Below are positions 16,781 to 24,671 of a DNA stretch of 64,000 nt, piece by piece. The stretch's first letter is position 1, and the number at the start of each line of letters is the position of its first letter. The DNA comes from Brevibacillus dissolubilis (GTDB lineage: Bacteria > Bacillota > Bacilli > Brevibacillales > Brevibacillaceae). The notes beneath the pieces were generated by a model, which was given only the letters and a program-made list of their open reading frames with translations, made no database searches and had not been told where the DNA came from. The stretch is taken from the NCBI RefSeq assembly GCF_006170445.1, contig NZ_VCNA01000003.1, positions 124,001 through 188,000 on the forward strand, read 5' to 3'. The position numbers and the translations under genes are program-made.

Positions 16781-17365
16781 TTACCGGCAGAAAATATGTT
16801 TTCCGATCCGTTTTACCTGCGGTCTGCCCCAGATCCATTTGGACGTGGCTGTTGCCGGGTTGAAGTAATAGGTGCATCCGCCTGTCGGGTCCCATCCGCG
16901 CATCGCGTCTCTGACCGCTTTTTTCGCTTTGGGGTTGGGCGTGAGATAGATCTGCCCGTCTGCAACCGCGGTAAAGGCACGCGGTTCAAAAATCACGGCT
17001 GCCGGTGACTCCGGGAAATTAGGGCTTTTGCTTCGGTTGATGATGACCGATGCAATCGCAACCTGTCCGATGTAAGGCTCTCCGCGTGCTTCTCCATAGA
17101 CAGCGTTGGCCATCAATTTGATATCATTTTGGGACAATCGTGAAATGTGGAACGTTTTCTTCTTCTTTTTCTTCTTGGCTTTGGTTCTGGCTTTTCGTTT
17201 GGCCGCCATTTCTGTATCCAGTGCCGCATCATACTGGCTGAGACCTGGTTGTGCTGACACGGACGTGGTTGATATGTAATGGACTCCGAGCAAACTGACA
17301 ACTCCAATTACAACGGCAATAGTCCATTTGAGCAGACGACTGTTAACTGGTCTTGAAGCTTCCAC
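16781..17365 (-). CDS. sleB: spore cortex-lytic enzyme SleB, short form
   Basis: SleB is a lytic transglycosylase that degrades spore cortex at germination. The product is only 194 residues against about 305 in B. subtilis. It has an N-terminal signal/membrane segment (residues about 12-30), a lysine-rich linker (about 50-70) and the complete catalytic domain, with GEARGE carrying the catalytic Glu and the FEPRAFTAVADG and GCTYYFNP motifs. The N-terminal peptidoglycan-binding domain of the classical enzyme is absent. The start is GTG with AAGGAGGTTC upstream. The neighbour ypeB supports the identity. Confidence 0.93.
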   Translation of the reverse strand: MEASRPVNSRLLKWTIAVVIGVVSLLGVHYISTTSVSAQPGLSQYDAALDTEMAAKRKARTKAKKKKKKKTFHISRLSQNDIKLMANAVYGEARGEPYIGQVAIASVIINRSKSPNFPESPAAVIFEPRAFTAVADGQIYLTPNPKAKKAVRDAMRGWDPTGGCTYYFNPATATSKWIWGRPQVKRIGKHIFCR

Positions 17366-17405
17366 TTGGGCGAACCTCCTTGAGAAACTGGTTGCTTTCT
17401 AGAGA

Positions 17406-17435
17406 TAGTGTGAGTGAGCGCCCATGCGATTATGC
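17406..17435 (-). promoter_or_regulatory. candidate SigG promoter of sleB-ypeB
   Basis: On the minus strand GCATA (17431-17435) and CACACTA (17406-17412) are spaced by 18 bases. They resemble the forespore SigG consensus (GNATR and CATNNTA) with one mismatch. The site ends about 40 bases before the sleB start, where a forespore promoter is expected. Confidence 0.45.
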
Positions 17436-17472
17436 AAAAAAAGAAAGAACTGATCATTGCCAGTTCTTTCTC
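17432..17472 (-). terminator. terminator of the prsW / small Cys protein unit
   Basis: On the minus strand AAAGAACTG pairs with CAGTTCTTT, followed by CTTTTTTT. It begins at the stop codon of the 53-residue protein. Confidence 0.85.
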
Positions 17473-17632
17473 ATTCTTCCTCGGTAATATGAAATTGGGT
17501 GTCATTGTCGCAAAGACATTGCTTAAAGCCGGTATCAACTTGCCCTCCAGGGGCGCGGCGGCCACGCAGTGTGAATTTTTCTCCGCAAATGTTGCATTGA
17601 ATGGTGATTTTCGCTCGTTGGTTTTTTAGCAT
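17471..17632 (-). CDS. 53-residue protein with CxxC and CxC
   Basis: This small open frame has a near-perfect ribosome site, GGAGGAGG, eight bases before its ATG. The predicted protein starts MLKNQRAKITIQ, has CNIC at residues 13-16, a glycine/arginine-rich turn (RGRRAPGG), and CLC at residues 39-41. It ends in an acidic FHITEEE. Four cysteines in two pairs suggest a small zinc ribbon. It lies 18 bases after prsW and directly before a terminator. I do not recognise a named family; it may correspond to one of the small proteins found near sleB in Bacillus. Confidence 0.75.
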   Translation of the reverse strand: MLKNQRAKITIQCNICGEKFTLRGRRAPGGQVDTGFKQCLCDNDTQFHITEEE

Positions 17633-17650
17633 GATTGTCGCCTCCTCCCC

Positions 17651-18328
17651 TTAGTGTGGACGGGTGTCAGCCTTTTTAGAACCATAATCATGTGCTAATT
17701 GGACTTTTTTGAGGCCGTGATACCAAAGAAATATCATAAACGGCACGATGACGAGCCACCATTCGTCTTTCATCACGGTAAATGTCAGATTGTACAAGCA
17801 ATGAAACACAAACGGAATCACAAACGCTGCCACCAGCTTCCACTGCTTGCGGTTTGGCTTGTCGGTGAATTTGCCCAGACCGAAATAATAACCCATCCAG
17901 ACCCCGAACAGCGCGTGGCTAGACACCGGGAGCAATGCACGCCAGAGCGCGGTCTCTTCCCCATTAAGAATCAGGTAAAAGAAATTCTCCAGCGTAGCAA
18001 AACCCAGCGAGATCGCAACCGAATAGACGATCCCGTCATACGGCTCGTCAAACTCTACGTGCTTATACGCCGTGAGGAAAACCACCAGCCATTTGAAGAA
18101 CTCTTCAATCATGGCTGAGTTGATAATGGCGTGTGAATATTCGTTTGTCAAACCCCACTCGGTTTGAATAATGTATTGAATCACCATGATCGGGAATGCG
18201 AGTAAGACACCGAATATAAACTCACGAATCACCATCGAGATTGGTTCGGGTTCTAAGGTGTCTCTTAGGTAAAAATAACTTAAGAGTGCGATTCCCGGTG
18301 CAATGGCGGCGCCGATTAACGCTATCAT
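17651..18328 (-). CDS. prsW: glutamic-type intramembrane protease PrsW
   Basis: PrsW starts regulated proteolysis of the anti-sigma factor RsiW in B. subtilis. The protein has about seven membrane segments and the family motifs EEFFKW, FATLENFFYL, SSHALFG and HCLYN, which hold the proposed active Glu and His residues. I chose the ATG at 18328 (225 residues, MIALIGAAIAPG), which aligns with the family start and has AAAGGAG upstream, though the spacing is long at 12. No sigW or rsiW gene is in the window, so the substrate cannot be named. Confidence 0.92.
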   Translation of the reverse strand: MIALIGAAIAPGIALLSYFYLRDTLEPEPISMVIREFIFGVLLAFPIMVIQYIIQTEWGLTNEYSHAIINSAMIEEFFKWLVVFLTAYKHVEFDEPYDGIVYSVAISLGFATLENFFYLILNGEETALWRALLPVSSHALFGVWMGYYFGLGKFTDKPNRKQWKLVAAFVIPFVFHCLYNLTFTVMKDEWWLVIVPFMIFLWYHGLKKVQLAHDYGSKKADTRPH

Positions 18329-18418
18329 CGCAAATACTTGCTCCTTTACATAGGTTATCATTCATCGTACCATGAATGATAGACGATGAAAAGTAAGCAA
18401 CCAGGAGAGAAAACGCAT

Positions 18419-19390
18419 ATGAAAAAGGTTCTAGTCATTAACACCGGCGGTACGATTGCAATGTCGATGGAAGATGCCTCTGAGTCCGTAAAGCCAATGG
18501 ATGATTTGGCCGTGCAAAAAATGCTTCCTCACGTCAACCGTTACGCTGAAGTTACTACCATCAATTATTTGAATCTGCCAAGCCCGCACATCACTCCGCC
18601 GATTATGAACGACCTGCGCGTTCTGATTGAGGACGAATGTGCCAAGCACCACTATGAAGGCGTCGTGGTTACCCATGGGACCGATACGCTGGAAGAGACT
18701 GCCTTTTTCCTTGATCTGACGCTGAATCTCAGTATCCCGGTCGCAGTCACAGGGGCGATGCGCTCCAGCAATGAGCTTGGCGCAGACGGTCCAGTCAATC
18801 TGATCTCCGCTGTCCGTACCGTGGTGGAGCCACAGAGCGCTGATAAAGGCGTCGTGGTCGTGTTCAACGACGAAATCCATGCCGCCCGTCACGTCACCAA
18901 GACGCATACGAGCAATGTCGCCACCTTCCAATCCCCGTCCTATGGTCCGATTGGCAATGTGAGCAAAAAAGAGGTCAGCTATCATCACTATCCGCTCGAC
19001 CGCGAGTATTATCCGATCACCCATGCCAATGCCAATGTGCCGCTGATCAAAGCGGTGGCGGGAATGAATCCTGAGTGGCTCGCTTTCTTGCTGGAGCAGC
19101 CGATTGATGGTGTGGTGATTGAAGGCTTTGGCCTGGGGAACCTGCCTCCGGCGATTCTGCCTACCCTCAAACAGTTGATCGATAAAGGGATTCCAGTTGT
19201 GATGGTGTCCCGTTGCTATAACGGGCAGGTGCAGGATGTCTACGGTTATGAGGGCGGCGGTCATATGCTCAAACAGATGGGGATTATTTTCTCCAATGGT
19301 CTGAATGGTCAGAAGGCGCGTCTGAAGCTGATGGTGGCGTTGCAGCAGGCTGGTAAGTCGAGTGAGCTGCAGCAGTTTTTTAATCACTAA
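18419..19390 (+). CDS. ansA: type I L-asparaginase
   Basis: This enzyme hydrolyses L-asparagine to aspartate and ammonia. The 323-residue protein has the N-terminal active-site motif NTGGTIAMS (residues about 7-15) with the nucleophilic Thr. It also has the second motif VVTHGTDTLEETAFFL and the C-terminal SRCYNG region. There is no signal peptide, so it is cytosolic. The ATG at 18419 follows AGGAGAGAAAACGCAT. It is divergent from prsW and followed by its own terminator, so it is a single-gene unit. Confidence 0.94.
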   Translation: MKKVLVINTGGTIAMSMEDASESVKPMDDLAVQKMLPHVNRYAEVTTINYLNLPSPHITPPIMNDLRVLIEDECAKHHYEGVVVTHGTDTLEETAFFLDLTLNLSIPVAVTGAMRSSNELGADGPVNLISAVRTVVEPQSADKGVVVVFNDEIHAARHVTKTHTSNVATFQSPSYGPIGNVSKKEVSYHHYPLDREYYPITHANANVPLIKAVAGMNPEWLAFLLEQPIDGVVIEGFGLGNLPPAILPTLKQLIDKGIPVVMVSRCYNGQVQDVYGYEGGGHMLKQMGIIFSNGLNGQKARLKLMVALQQAGKSSELQQFFNH

Positions 19391-19429
19391 TCGTTTTCAA
19401 AAGCTTTTCTAATCCAATGCTTTGTCTGG

Positions 19430-19457
19430 GCTGTCGATAAAAAATCGGCAGCTTTTT
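19430..19457 (+). terminator. terminator of ansA
   Basis: GCTGTCGAT pairs with ATCGGCAGC around a five-base A loop and is followed by TTTTTG. It lies 40 bases after the stop codon. Confidence 0.85.
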
Positions 19458-19487
19458 GTTTTCGGTTGACACACCGGCAGTCCGGAG

Positions 19488-19567
19488 GAGTGTGAGGAGC
19501 ATCTGTTCTCCAGTCGCCTTTCCCCCTACGGGGCCGGTCTCCTTATGAACAGATGCTCCTCACACTC
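19488..19567 (+). repeat. hairpin repeat, family A, copy 1
   Basis: Arms 19488-19508 and 19547-19567 are perfectly complementary over 21 bases. The 38-base core between them (19509-19546, beginning TCCAGTCGCC and ending GGTCTCCTTAT) recurs almost unchanged at 36341-36378 and, inverted, at 36734-36771. The core contains a small CCCC-TAC-GGGG hairpin. It is intergenic, after the ansA terminator. Confidence 0.85.
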
Positions 19568-19864
19568 TCCCACTCTGGTTCTGCTGACAAAAATAAAAAA
19601 GGGCTTTCTTTTTGCTGAGGCGCAAAAACGAAGCCTTGATGAAACGCTTTGGTTTACGTTGTTGTTCTTCTTTTAAAAACGTTTTGGTACCTGATTGAAT
19701 GCTTTCTTCTTGTGCTCCTCTTCCATCTGTTGTTTTCATCTGTCTGCTGTGATGCTATCCTTACCTTATCTTCTTTTTTATACAATCTTTTACATAAAAC
19801 AATTGCATGTACAAATACGATTCCTGACGAAGACAGGATCATCATCTGAAAAGGAGCTGCGGCT

Positions 19865-20545
19865 ATGACACAGACATACACACAAAATCTCGAACATCTT
19901 TTCCGCTCGCATGCAAACGATGTGAATGCAGGGCCGATGCGTGCATATATGAAGGATCACTTTCCTTTTTTGGGGATCAAGTCGCCGGAGCGGACAGCTT
20001 TGTTGCGGGAGTTTGTCCGAGAGCATGGGGTTCCTGAGGGGGACATGCTTTCGGCAGTGGTGCGGGAGCTGTGGGCGTTGCCGGAGCGGGAGTTTCAGTA
20101 TGCCGCGCTTGAGCTGTTGGAGAAGCGGGTGAAAAAGCTGGATGTGTCGTTTTTGCCGCTTTTGGAGGAGTTGGTCGTCCACAAATCGTGGTGGGATACC
20201 GTGGATACGCTGGCGGCGCGGCTGGTGGGTGTCTTTTTGACCAAGCATCCTGAGATGATTCTCCCCTCGGTGGACAAATGGCTGGCATCGGAACATATGT
20301 GGCTGCAGCGGACGGCGATTCTGTTTCAGCTCAAATATAAAGAAAAGACGGATCTGCCATTGCTGTACAGATCCATCTTACATGTTGTCGATTCCAAGGA
20401 ATTTTTCCTGCAAAAAGCGATCGGCTGGGCGCTTCGGGAGTATGCCAAGACAGATGCACAGGCTGTCATTGAGTTTGTCGGGGCACACCCCCTAGCTCCA
20501 CTAAGCAGACGGGAAGCACTGAAGCATGTCGCTCCTGCCACCTAA
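19865..20545 (+). CDS. AlkD-like DNA alkylation repair protein
   Basis: This 226-residue HEAT-repeat-like protein matches the AlkD family, DNA glycosylases that excise N3- and N7-alkylated purines. It keeps the family layout: an N-terminal FPFLGIKSPERTALLREF segment (shown in part), FQYAALELL, the active-site stretch KSWWDTVDTLA with the Trp and Asp residues, WLQRTAILFQLKYK and FLQKAIGWALREYAK. AAAAGGAGCTGCGGCT precedes the ATG. It is convergent with the next gene and their stop codons overlap. The substrate is inferred from the family. Confidence 0.9.
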   Translation: MTQTYTQNLEHLFRSHANDVNAGPMRAYMKDHFPFLGIKSPERTALLREFVREHGVPEGDMLSAVVRELWALPEREFQYAALELLEKRVKKLDVSFLPLLEELVVHKSWWDTVDTLAARLVGVFLTKHPEMILPSVDKWLASEHMWLQRTAILFQLKYKEKTDLPLLYRSILHVVDSKEFFLQKAIGWALREYAKTDAQAVIEFVGAHPLAPLSRREALKHVAPAT

Positions 20546-21123
20546 CTGCCGATCGGAGGATGTCCTGTTCTTGGCCCATGACCTTCGTGTGCGGTACCGA
20601 GATGGTAGAACAACCCTGCCATGAACAGGACACCTAGGACGGTATGGGCCATCCGAATCGTTTTGTTCCCTCTTGCCTTCTTATCTAAAAAGACGCCAAG
20701 TACAACAAGCACAGCCATGACCCCAAGCGCGATCAGACCGCTGTAGACAGGTGTCATCGAGCGTGGCAGGAAGACGAGAAAATAGACACTGTGAGCAACC
20801 GCTGCGGCTGTTACGATCCAGCCAAACAGAATGTGACGGGTGTAGAAGAATGCCCAGATTTTACGGACGAAATCAGTGAATGGCAGCTTGAGCTTTTGAC
20901 TGCCCCTCCACAGGAGCTTCCAAACCAGCAGGATGACGGCCGCGTAGGTAAAGATTTCAGACGCTTTGGTCAAAATCTTATCCATCGCACGAAAGCCCAT
21001 CCACCTCGATTCAGGATCAATCAAACCGTACAGTCCACCGGCAGTAAGTAGGATGCTTGCAAGCAGAATGAGTCCAAAAAACACTTTGAGTACAGGCATG
21101 CGGATTGCAGTTGTTTTTTTCAT
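20542..21123 (-). CDS. four-helix membrane protein, possibly haem-binding
   Basis: The 193-residue protein has about five hydrophobic segments. Histidines lie at or near the membrane in FYTRHILFGW, VAHSVYF, RMAHTVLG and LFYHLGTAHEGHG. That spacing is reminiscent of cytochrome b561 or ferric-reductase-like proteins, but I cannot assign a family. GGGAGGAACCACCTA precedes the ATG. Its stop codon overlaps that of the convergent alkD-like gene, and no redox partner gene is adjacent. Confidence 0.7.
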   Translation of the reverse strand: MKKTTAIRMPVLKVFFGLILLASILLTAGGLYGLIDPESRWMGFRAMDKILTKASEIFTYAAVILLVWKLLWRGSQKLKLPFTDFVRKIWAFFYTRHILFGWIVTAAAVAHSVYFLVFLPRSMTPVYSGLIALGVMAVLVVLGVFLDKKARGNKTIRMAHTVLGVLFMAGLFYHLGTAHEGHGPRTGHPPIGS

Positions 21124-21307
21124 TAGGTGGTTCCTCCCTATCCAAAACCATATAAGATAATAGCTTCTTTCTCTTGTTGATAAGGATAGGTGTTAATTCT
21201 TAAAAATTACTTTAGGAATTGTGTAAAACTGATGGAATGAGAAAAGCTGACGTCCGGGTCAAACCAGACGTCAGCTTCTATGCGTTTCTATGCGTTTGGC
21301 TCAAGCT

Positions 21308-22357
21308 CTAAGCTTCACGCAGGCAGATGAGATTGTTCTCCTCTGTGATAATTGTAAGCATCAGACGACCGTCTACCAGTCTGCCTGTAGACAGCCTGAT
21401 CGCTTCGCCATTCCCTGCTGAGGTGTACGGCTGGTAGACCGTCTGGGATTGCCCTGTTTGAAAACCGTCGTTGCCTTCTGGGATGGCAAAGACTCGGCCC
21501 TCCCCATCGATTCCGAACAAGACACCCGTCCCATCTGCCAGATTGCCGAAAGCAAGGGCACGGACCGCGGTATCCAGATGAGTTAGAGCTTCCGGCAGTT
21601 TCCCCTGTTCCTCTACAGCATAGCCAATCGTATTGAGGTAGTCGCGGGTGAATACTGCCAATGTGCCGTTTTTCAGTGAGCCGGTGACGATCTCCTTGGT
21701 ATAGCTTGGGATGCACGCCCAGACAGGCTGTTGGTTCGGCTCGATGGCATAATAGAGGTGGTGATCCATCCCGATATGAAGCACGACCTGACGTCCGTCA
21801 GACAGGTTACCAGTGGCGATGGAGCGGGCCGCTGCATTGGAAAAAGACTTCCACTGGCTCGGGAGCGCGTTGTCCTGCTCGATCATGAAGTAGATCCGGC
21901 CATCCTGCCCCAGCTGATACACCGTCAGCAGATTCTGCTTGTTCCATCCGGTCACATACAGGGGAGAATGGCTGTACAGACCTGTCCAGTATGGCTCAAA
22001 GGTGCCATCCCCCTGTTCCGTATTGGTATAAAGGGTCTGGTTCACCCCTTGACGGAACAGTACCAGACGTCCATCGCTGAGGTTGCCGCTCGCAATCACT
22101 GGCAGCGTATGTTTTACGCTGGCGCTATGTGTGTAGGCAGGCTGATTATGTCGTGGATGAGATCGAATCAGCGCGTGATACGTCTGCTCAGTGTCCACAT
22201 AAGCCGTCAGCAGGTCGCCTCTGCTCGTCGTACCGCTGGTGATAGTCATCACCCCTGCATTGAGCTGGACCGGTGGGGTAAAACGCAATCGCTGTGCCGT
22301 ATACCCGTCCGTATGTAGCGCTAACGTCGCCGTCGTTGTATGCTGTGTGTTACTCAT
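21308..22357 (-). CDS. seven-repeat beta-propeller, lectin-like protein
   Basis: The 349-residue protein is built of about seven repeats of 40-50 residues. Each carries a strand motif such as ASGNLSDGRLVLF, VTGWNKQNLLTVY, ATGNLSDGRQVVL, VTGSLKNGTLAVF, AFGNLADGTGVLF and STGRLVDGRLMLT, followed by a second strand like LYYAIE or RVFAIPE. This is the pattern of seven-bladed PLL/tectonin-type propellers, several of which bind sugars. No signal peptide or membrane segment is present. AAGGAAAGG lies nine bases before the ATG at 22357; an upstream GTG is less likely. It stands alone. Sugar binding is inference. Confidence 0.75.
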   Translation of the reverse strand: MSNTQHTTTATLALHTDGYTAQRLRFTPPVQLNAGVMTITSGTTSRGDLLTAYVDTEQTYHALIRSHPRHNQPAYTHSASVKHTLPVIASGNLSDGRLVLFRQGVNQTLYTNTEQGDGTFEPYWTGLYSHSPLYVTGWNKQNLLTVYQLGQDGRIYFMIEQDNALPSQWKSFSNAAARSIATGNLSDGRQVVLHIGMDHHLYYAIEPNQQPVWACIPSYTKEIVTGSLKNGTLAVFTRDYLNTIGYAVEEQGKLPEALTHLDTAVRALAFGNLADGTGVLFGIDGEGRVFAIPEGNDGFQTGQSQTVYQPYTSAGNGEAIRLSTGRLVDGRLMLTIITEENNLICLREA

Positions 22358-22537
22358 TCCCAACACCCTTTCCTTGTATCAACATCCTTGAGTGGAGGTT
22401 GCCGTCACTTGTCCTACAGGAACAATATAAGAGCATGGGTGTGGTTTTATGTCTGATTGCCTGTGAAAAAAGCCGTCGGGTCTGGATGTGACATCCTTCC
22501 GACGGCTGTTCTGATGCAGAGAGCTTGCGGTACTGCT

Positions 22538-23119
22538 CTATTCTGTAAACACACGGGTTAAATCTACTTGCAAATCATCAAAAATACTTACCTGAACCAA
22601 GCCATTGCTCGGATAGATTACCGGGGTCTGATAGACTCTGCGCTCGCGGTCTAGGAGGTACACTTCCACGTAGTTGTTGGCAGGGTCGACAATCCAATAT
22701 TCGCGGACGCCGGATTGTTCGTATAAGAATTTTTTCGTGGTTTTGTCCTTGACGCTGGTAGACGGTGATAATACTTCGACAATCAGATCGGGTGCCCCTT
22801 TACAACCTGCATCATCCAACTTTGAGGGGTCGCAGACGATAAGCAGATCGGGTTGGACAACGGTATTGATTTGGTCGTCGTCGGTTTGTTTATCTTCAAA
22901 TAATCTGACATCAAATGGAGACTGAAAAACTTGACACTTCTTTCCTACCAAATAGTTCCCCATTTGTAACAACATATTTCTAATAATAACCTGATGCCTT
23001 CTGCTCGGCGCCGGAGTCATATTATACAGGGTACCCCCGATAATCTCCCAGCGCTGGCTGTCATCCCACTGCTTATAATCGGCATACGTGTATGTCTGGT
23101 CTGGGTTGCGATTGGACAT
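22538..23119 (-). CDS. Uma2 family protein (PD-(D/E)XK-like)
   Basis: This 193-residue protein belongs to the Uma2/DUF820 family, which has the restriction-endonuclease-like fold. It shows YEIIGGTLY-like N-terminal sequence (WEIIGGTLYNMTPAP), QPDLLIVCD with an acidic residue, and the core PDLIVEVLSPSTSVKDKTTKK, cited in part, which carries Asp, Glu and Lys of the fold. AGGTGAATCCA precedes the ATG at 23119. Members occur in many copies in cyanobacteria and some Firmicutes; the biological role is unclear. It stands alone here. Confidence 0.88.
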   Translation of the reverse strand: MSNRNPDQTYTYADYKQWDDSQRWEIIGGTLYNMTPAPSRRHQVIIRNMLLQMGNYLVGKKCQVFQSPFDVRLFEDKQTDDDQINTVVQPDLLIVCDPSKLDDAGCKGAPDLIVEVLSPSTSVKDKTTKKFLYEQSGVREYWIVDPANNYVEVYLLDRERRVYQTPVIYPSNGLVQVSIFDDLQVDLTRVFTE

Positions 23120-23228
23120 TGGATTCACCTGACCACCCCGTTTTTTTCCGTTCAAATGCTTTGATTATAGTATACCACATTCAAGTATCGGTTGACTCGC
23201 CACGTAATCTGCGGACAAAAAACAAAAA

Positions 23229-23276
23229 TCCCCTGCTCACACGAACCATCGCGTGTGTGAACAGGAGATTTTGTTT
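23229..23276 (-). terminator. terminator of the glutamate dehydrogenase gene
   Basis: On the minus strand AAAATCTCCTGTTCACAC pairs with GTGTGAGCAGGGGATTTTT and is followed by T-rich sequence. It lies about 40 bases after the stop. Confidence 0.85.
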
Positions 23277-23317
23277 ACTGATAAAGCTTACAGCGTTAAG
23301 CTGCTGCTATCCTTTTG

Positions 23318-24613
23318 TTACACCCAACCACGGAAACGGGATGCTTCCGCCATTTTGCGTGCGCCCACCATGTAGGCAGCAAGGCGCATGTCCACTTTGC
23401 GGGTCTGGGATGCGGTGTAGACGTTTTCAAACGCTTTTACCATTACTTTTTCCAGCTTCTCTTCTACTTCCTCTTCGGACCAGTAGTAGCCTTGGTTGTT
23501 CTGTACCCACTCAAAGTAGGATACGGTTACACCACCGGAAGAAGCGAGAACGTCTGGTACGAGCAGGATACCGCGTTCAGTCAGGATGCGGGTTGCTTCG
23601 AGCGTCGTAGGTCCGTTAGCCGCTTCTACGACGATTTGGGCTTTGATATTGTGAGCGTTCGACGCGGTGATTTGGTTCTCGATCGCCGCAGGAACGAGGA
23701 TGTCGCAATCAAGCTCAAGCAATTCTTTGTTGGAGATCGTGTTGGTAAAGAGTTTGGTTACCGTACCGAAAGAATCGCGACGATCCAGGAGATAGTCAAT
23801 ATCAAGACCCTCTGGATCATGCAAAGCACCGTAAGCATCGGAAATTCCGATTACTTTTGCACCTGCATCGTGCATAAACTTGGCAAGGTAGCTGCCCGCA
23901 TTACCGAAGCCTTGCACAACTACGCGTGCGCCTTCGATTTGAATGCCACGGCGTTTTGCCGCTTCACGGATACAGATTGTTACCCCTTTTGCAGTCGCTG
24001 TTTCACGGCCATGTGAACCGCCGAGTGCGATTGGCTTACCTGTGATGAAGCCAGGGGAGTCAAACTCACGGATACGGCTGTATTCGTCCATCATCCACGC
24101 CATGATTTGGGAGTTAGTGAATACGTCTGGAGCCGGAATATCTTTGGTTGGTCCTACGATTTGGCTCACTGCACGTACATAACCGCGGCTAAGACGCTCA
24201 AGCTCACGGAAGGACATTTCGCGTGGATCACAGATGATTCCACCTTTACCACCACCGTAAGGCAAGTCTACGATGCCGGATTTCAAGCTCATCCAGATAG
24301 AAAGCGCTTTCACTTCGTCTTCCGTTACTTCTGGATGGAAGCGAATTCCGCCTTTGGTAGGCCCTACTGCATCATTGTGCTGAGCACGGTAGCCGGTAAA
24401 GACTTTCACTTCTCCATCGTCCATGCGAACTGGGATGCGAACCGTCAGAACACGTAATGGCTCTTTCAACAGTTCGAACATCGCTTCTGGGTAACCAAGC
24501 TTTTCTAATGCTTCTTTGATCACCTTTTGAGTCGAGTGGAGCAGGTTCAAGCTTTCTTGTTGCTGTCCGTTAGACTCTTGGGTGTTCCCGGTTACCACTT
24601 CGTGATTTCCCAT
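23318..24613 (-). CDS. NAD-type glutamate dehydrogenase (RocG/GudB-like)
   Basis: The enzyme interconverts glutamate and 2-oxoglutarate plus ammonia. The 431-residue protein starts MGNHEVVTGNTQESN and has the substrate motifs GGIRFHP and PYGGGKGGI with the catalytic Lys. It also has PAPDVFTN and the Rossmann segment VVQGFGNAGSYLAKF. Length and lack of a large N-terminal extension fit the hexameric Bacillus catabolic type. GAGGTGGTATAAA precedes the ATG at 24613. It is 58 bases after the toprim-helicase gene and followed by a strong terminator. The cofactor is inferred from the family. Confidence 0.95.
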   Translation of the reverse strand: MGNHEVVTGNTQESNGQQQESLNLLHSTQKVIKEALEKLGYPEAMFELLKEPLRVLTVRIPVRMDDGEVKVFTGYRAQHNDAVGPTKGGIRFHPEVTEDEVKALSIWMSLKSGIVDLPYGGGKGGIICDPREMSFRELERLSRGYVRAVSQIVGPTKDIPAPDVFTNSQIMAWMMDEYSRIREFDSPGFITGKPIALGGSHGRETATAKGVTICIREAAKRRGIQIEGARVVVQGFGNAGSYLAKFMHDAGAKVIGISDAYGALHDPEGLDIDYLLDRRDSFGTVTKLFTNTISNKELLELDCDILVPAAIENQITASNAHNIKAQIVVEAANGPTTLEATRILTERGILLVPDVLASSGGVTVSYFEWVQNNQGYYWSEEEVEEKLEKVMVKAFENVYTASQTRKVDMRLAAYMVGARKMAEASRFRGWV

Positions 24614-24671
24614 TTTATACCACCTCAGAAAGTTATGTCGGTCAATCCAAACCTTAGTATACACGCTCGTC

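Larger units (their letters stand above)
19391..19864. other. intergenic region ansA-alkD
   Basis: These 474 bases hold the ansA terminator, one hairpin repeat element (19488-19567) and a weaker imperfect inverted repeat (GGCTTTC..GCAAAAA, 19602-19635). An A/T-rich stretch leads into the ribosome site AAAAGGAG before the alkD-like gene. I see no gene in it. Confidence 0.7.

Noticed and set aside
19602-19635. Terminator after the family A repeat
   Set aside because: The inverted repeat is imperfect and not followed by a T-run; no gene ends nearby that needs it.
22538-23119. Uma2 gene as part of a transposon
   Set aside because: Uma2 proteins can look like mobile-element genes, but no terminal inverted repeats, transposase or target duplication is visible.
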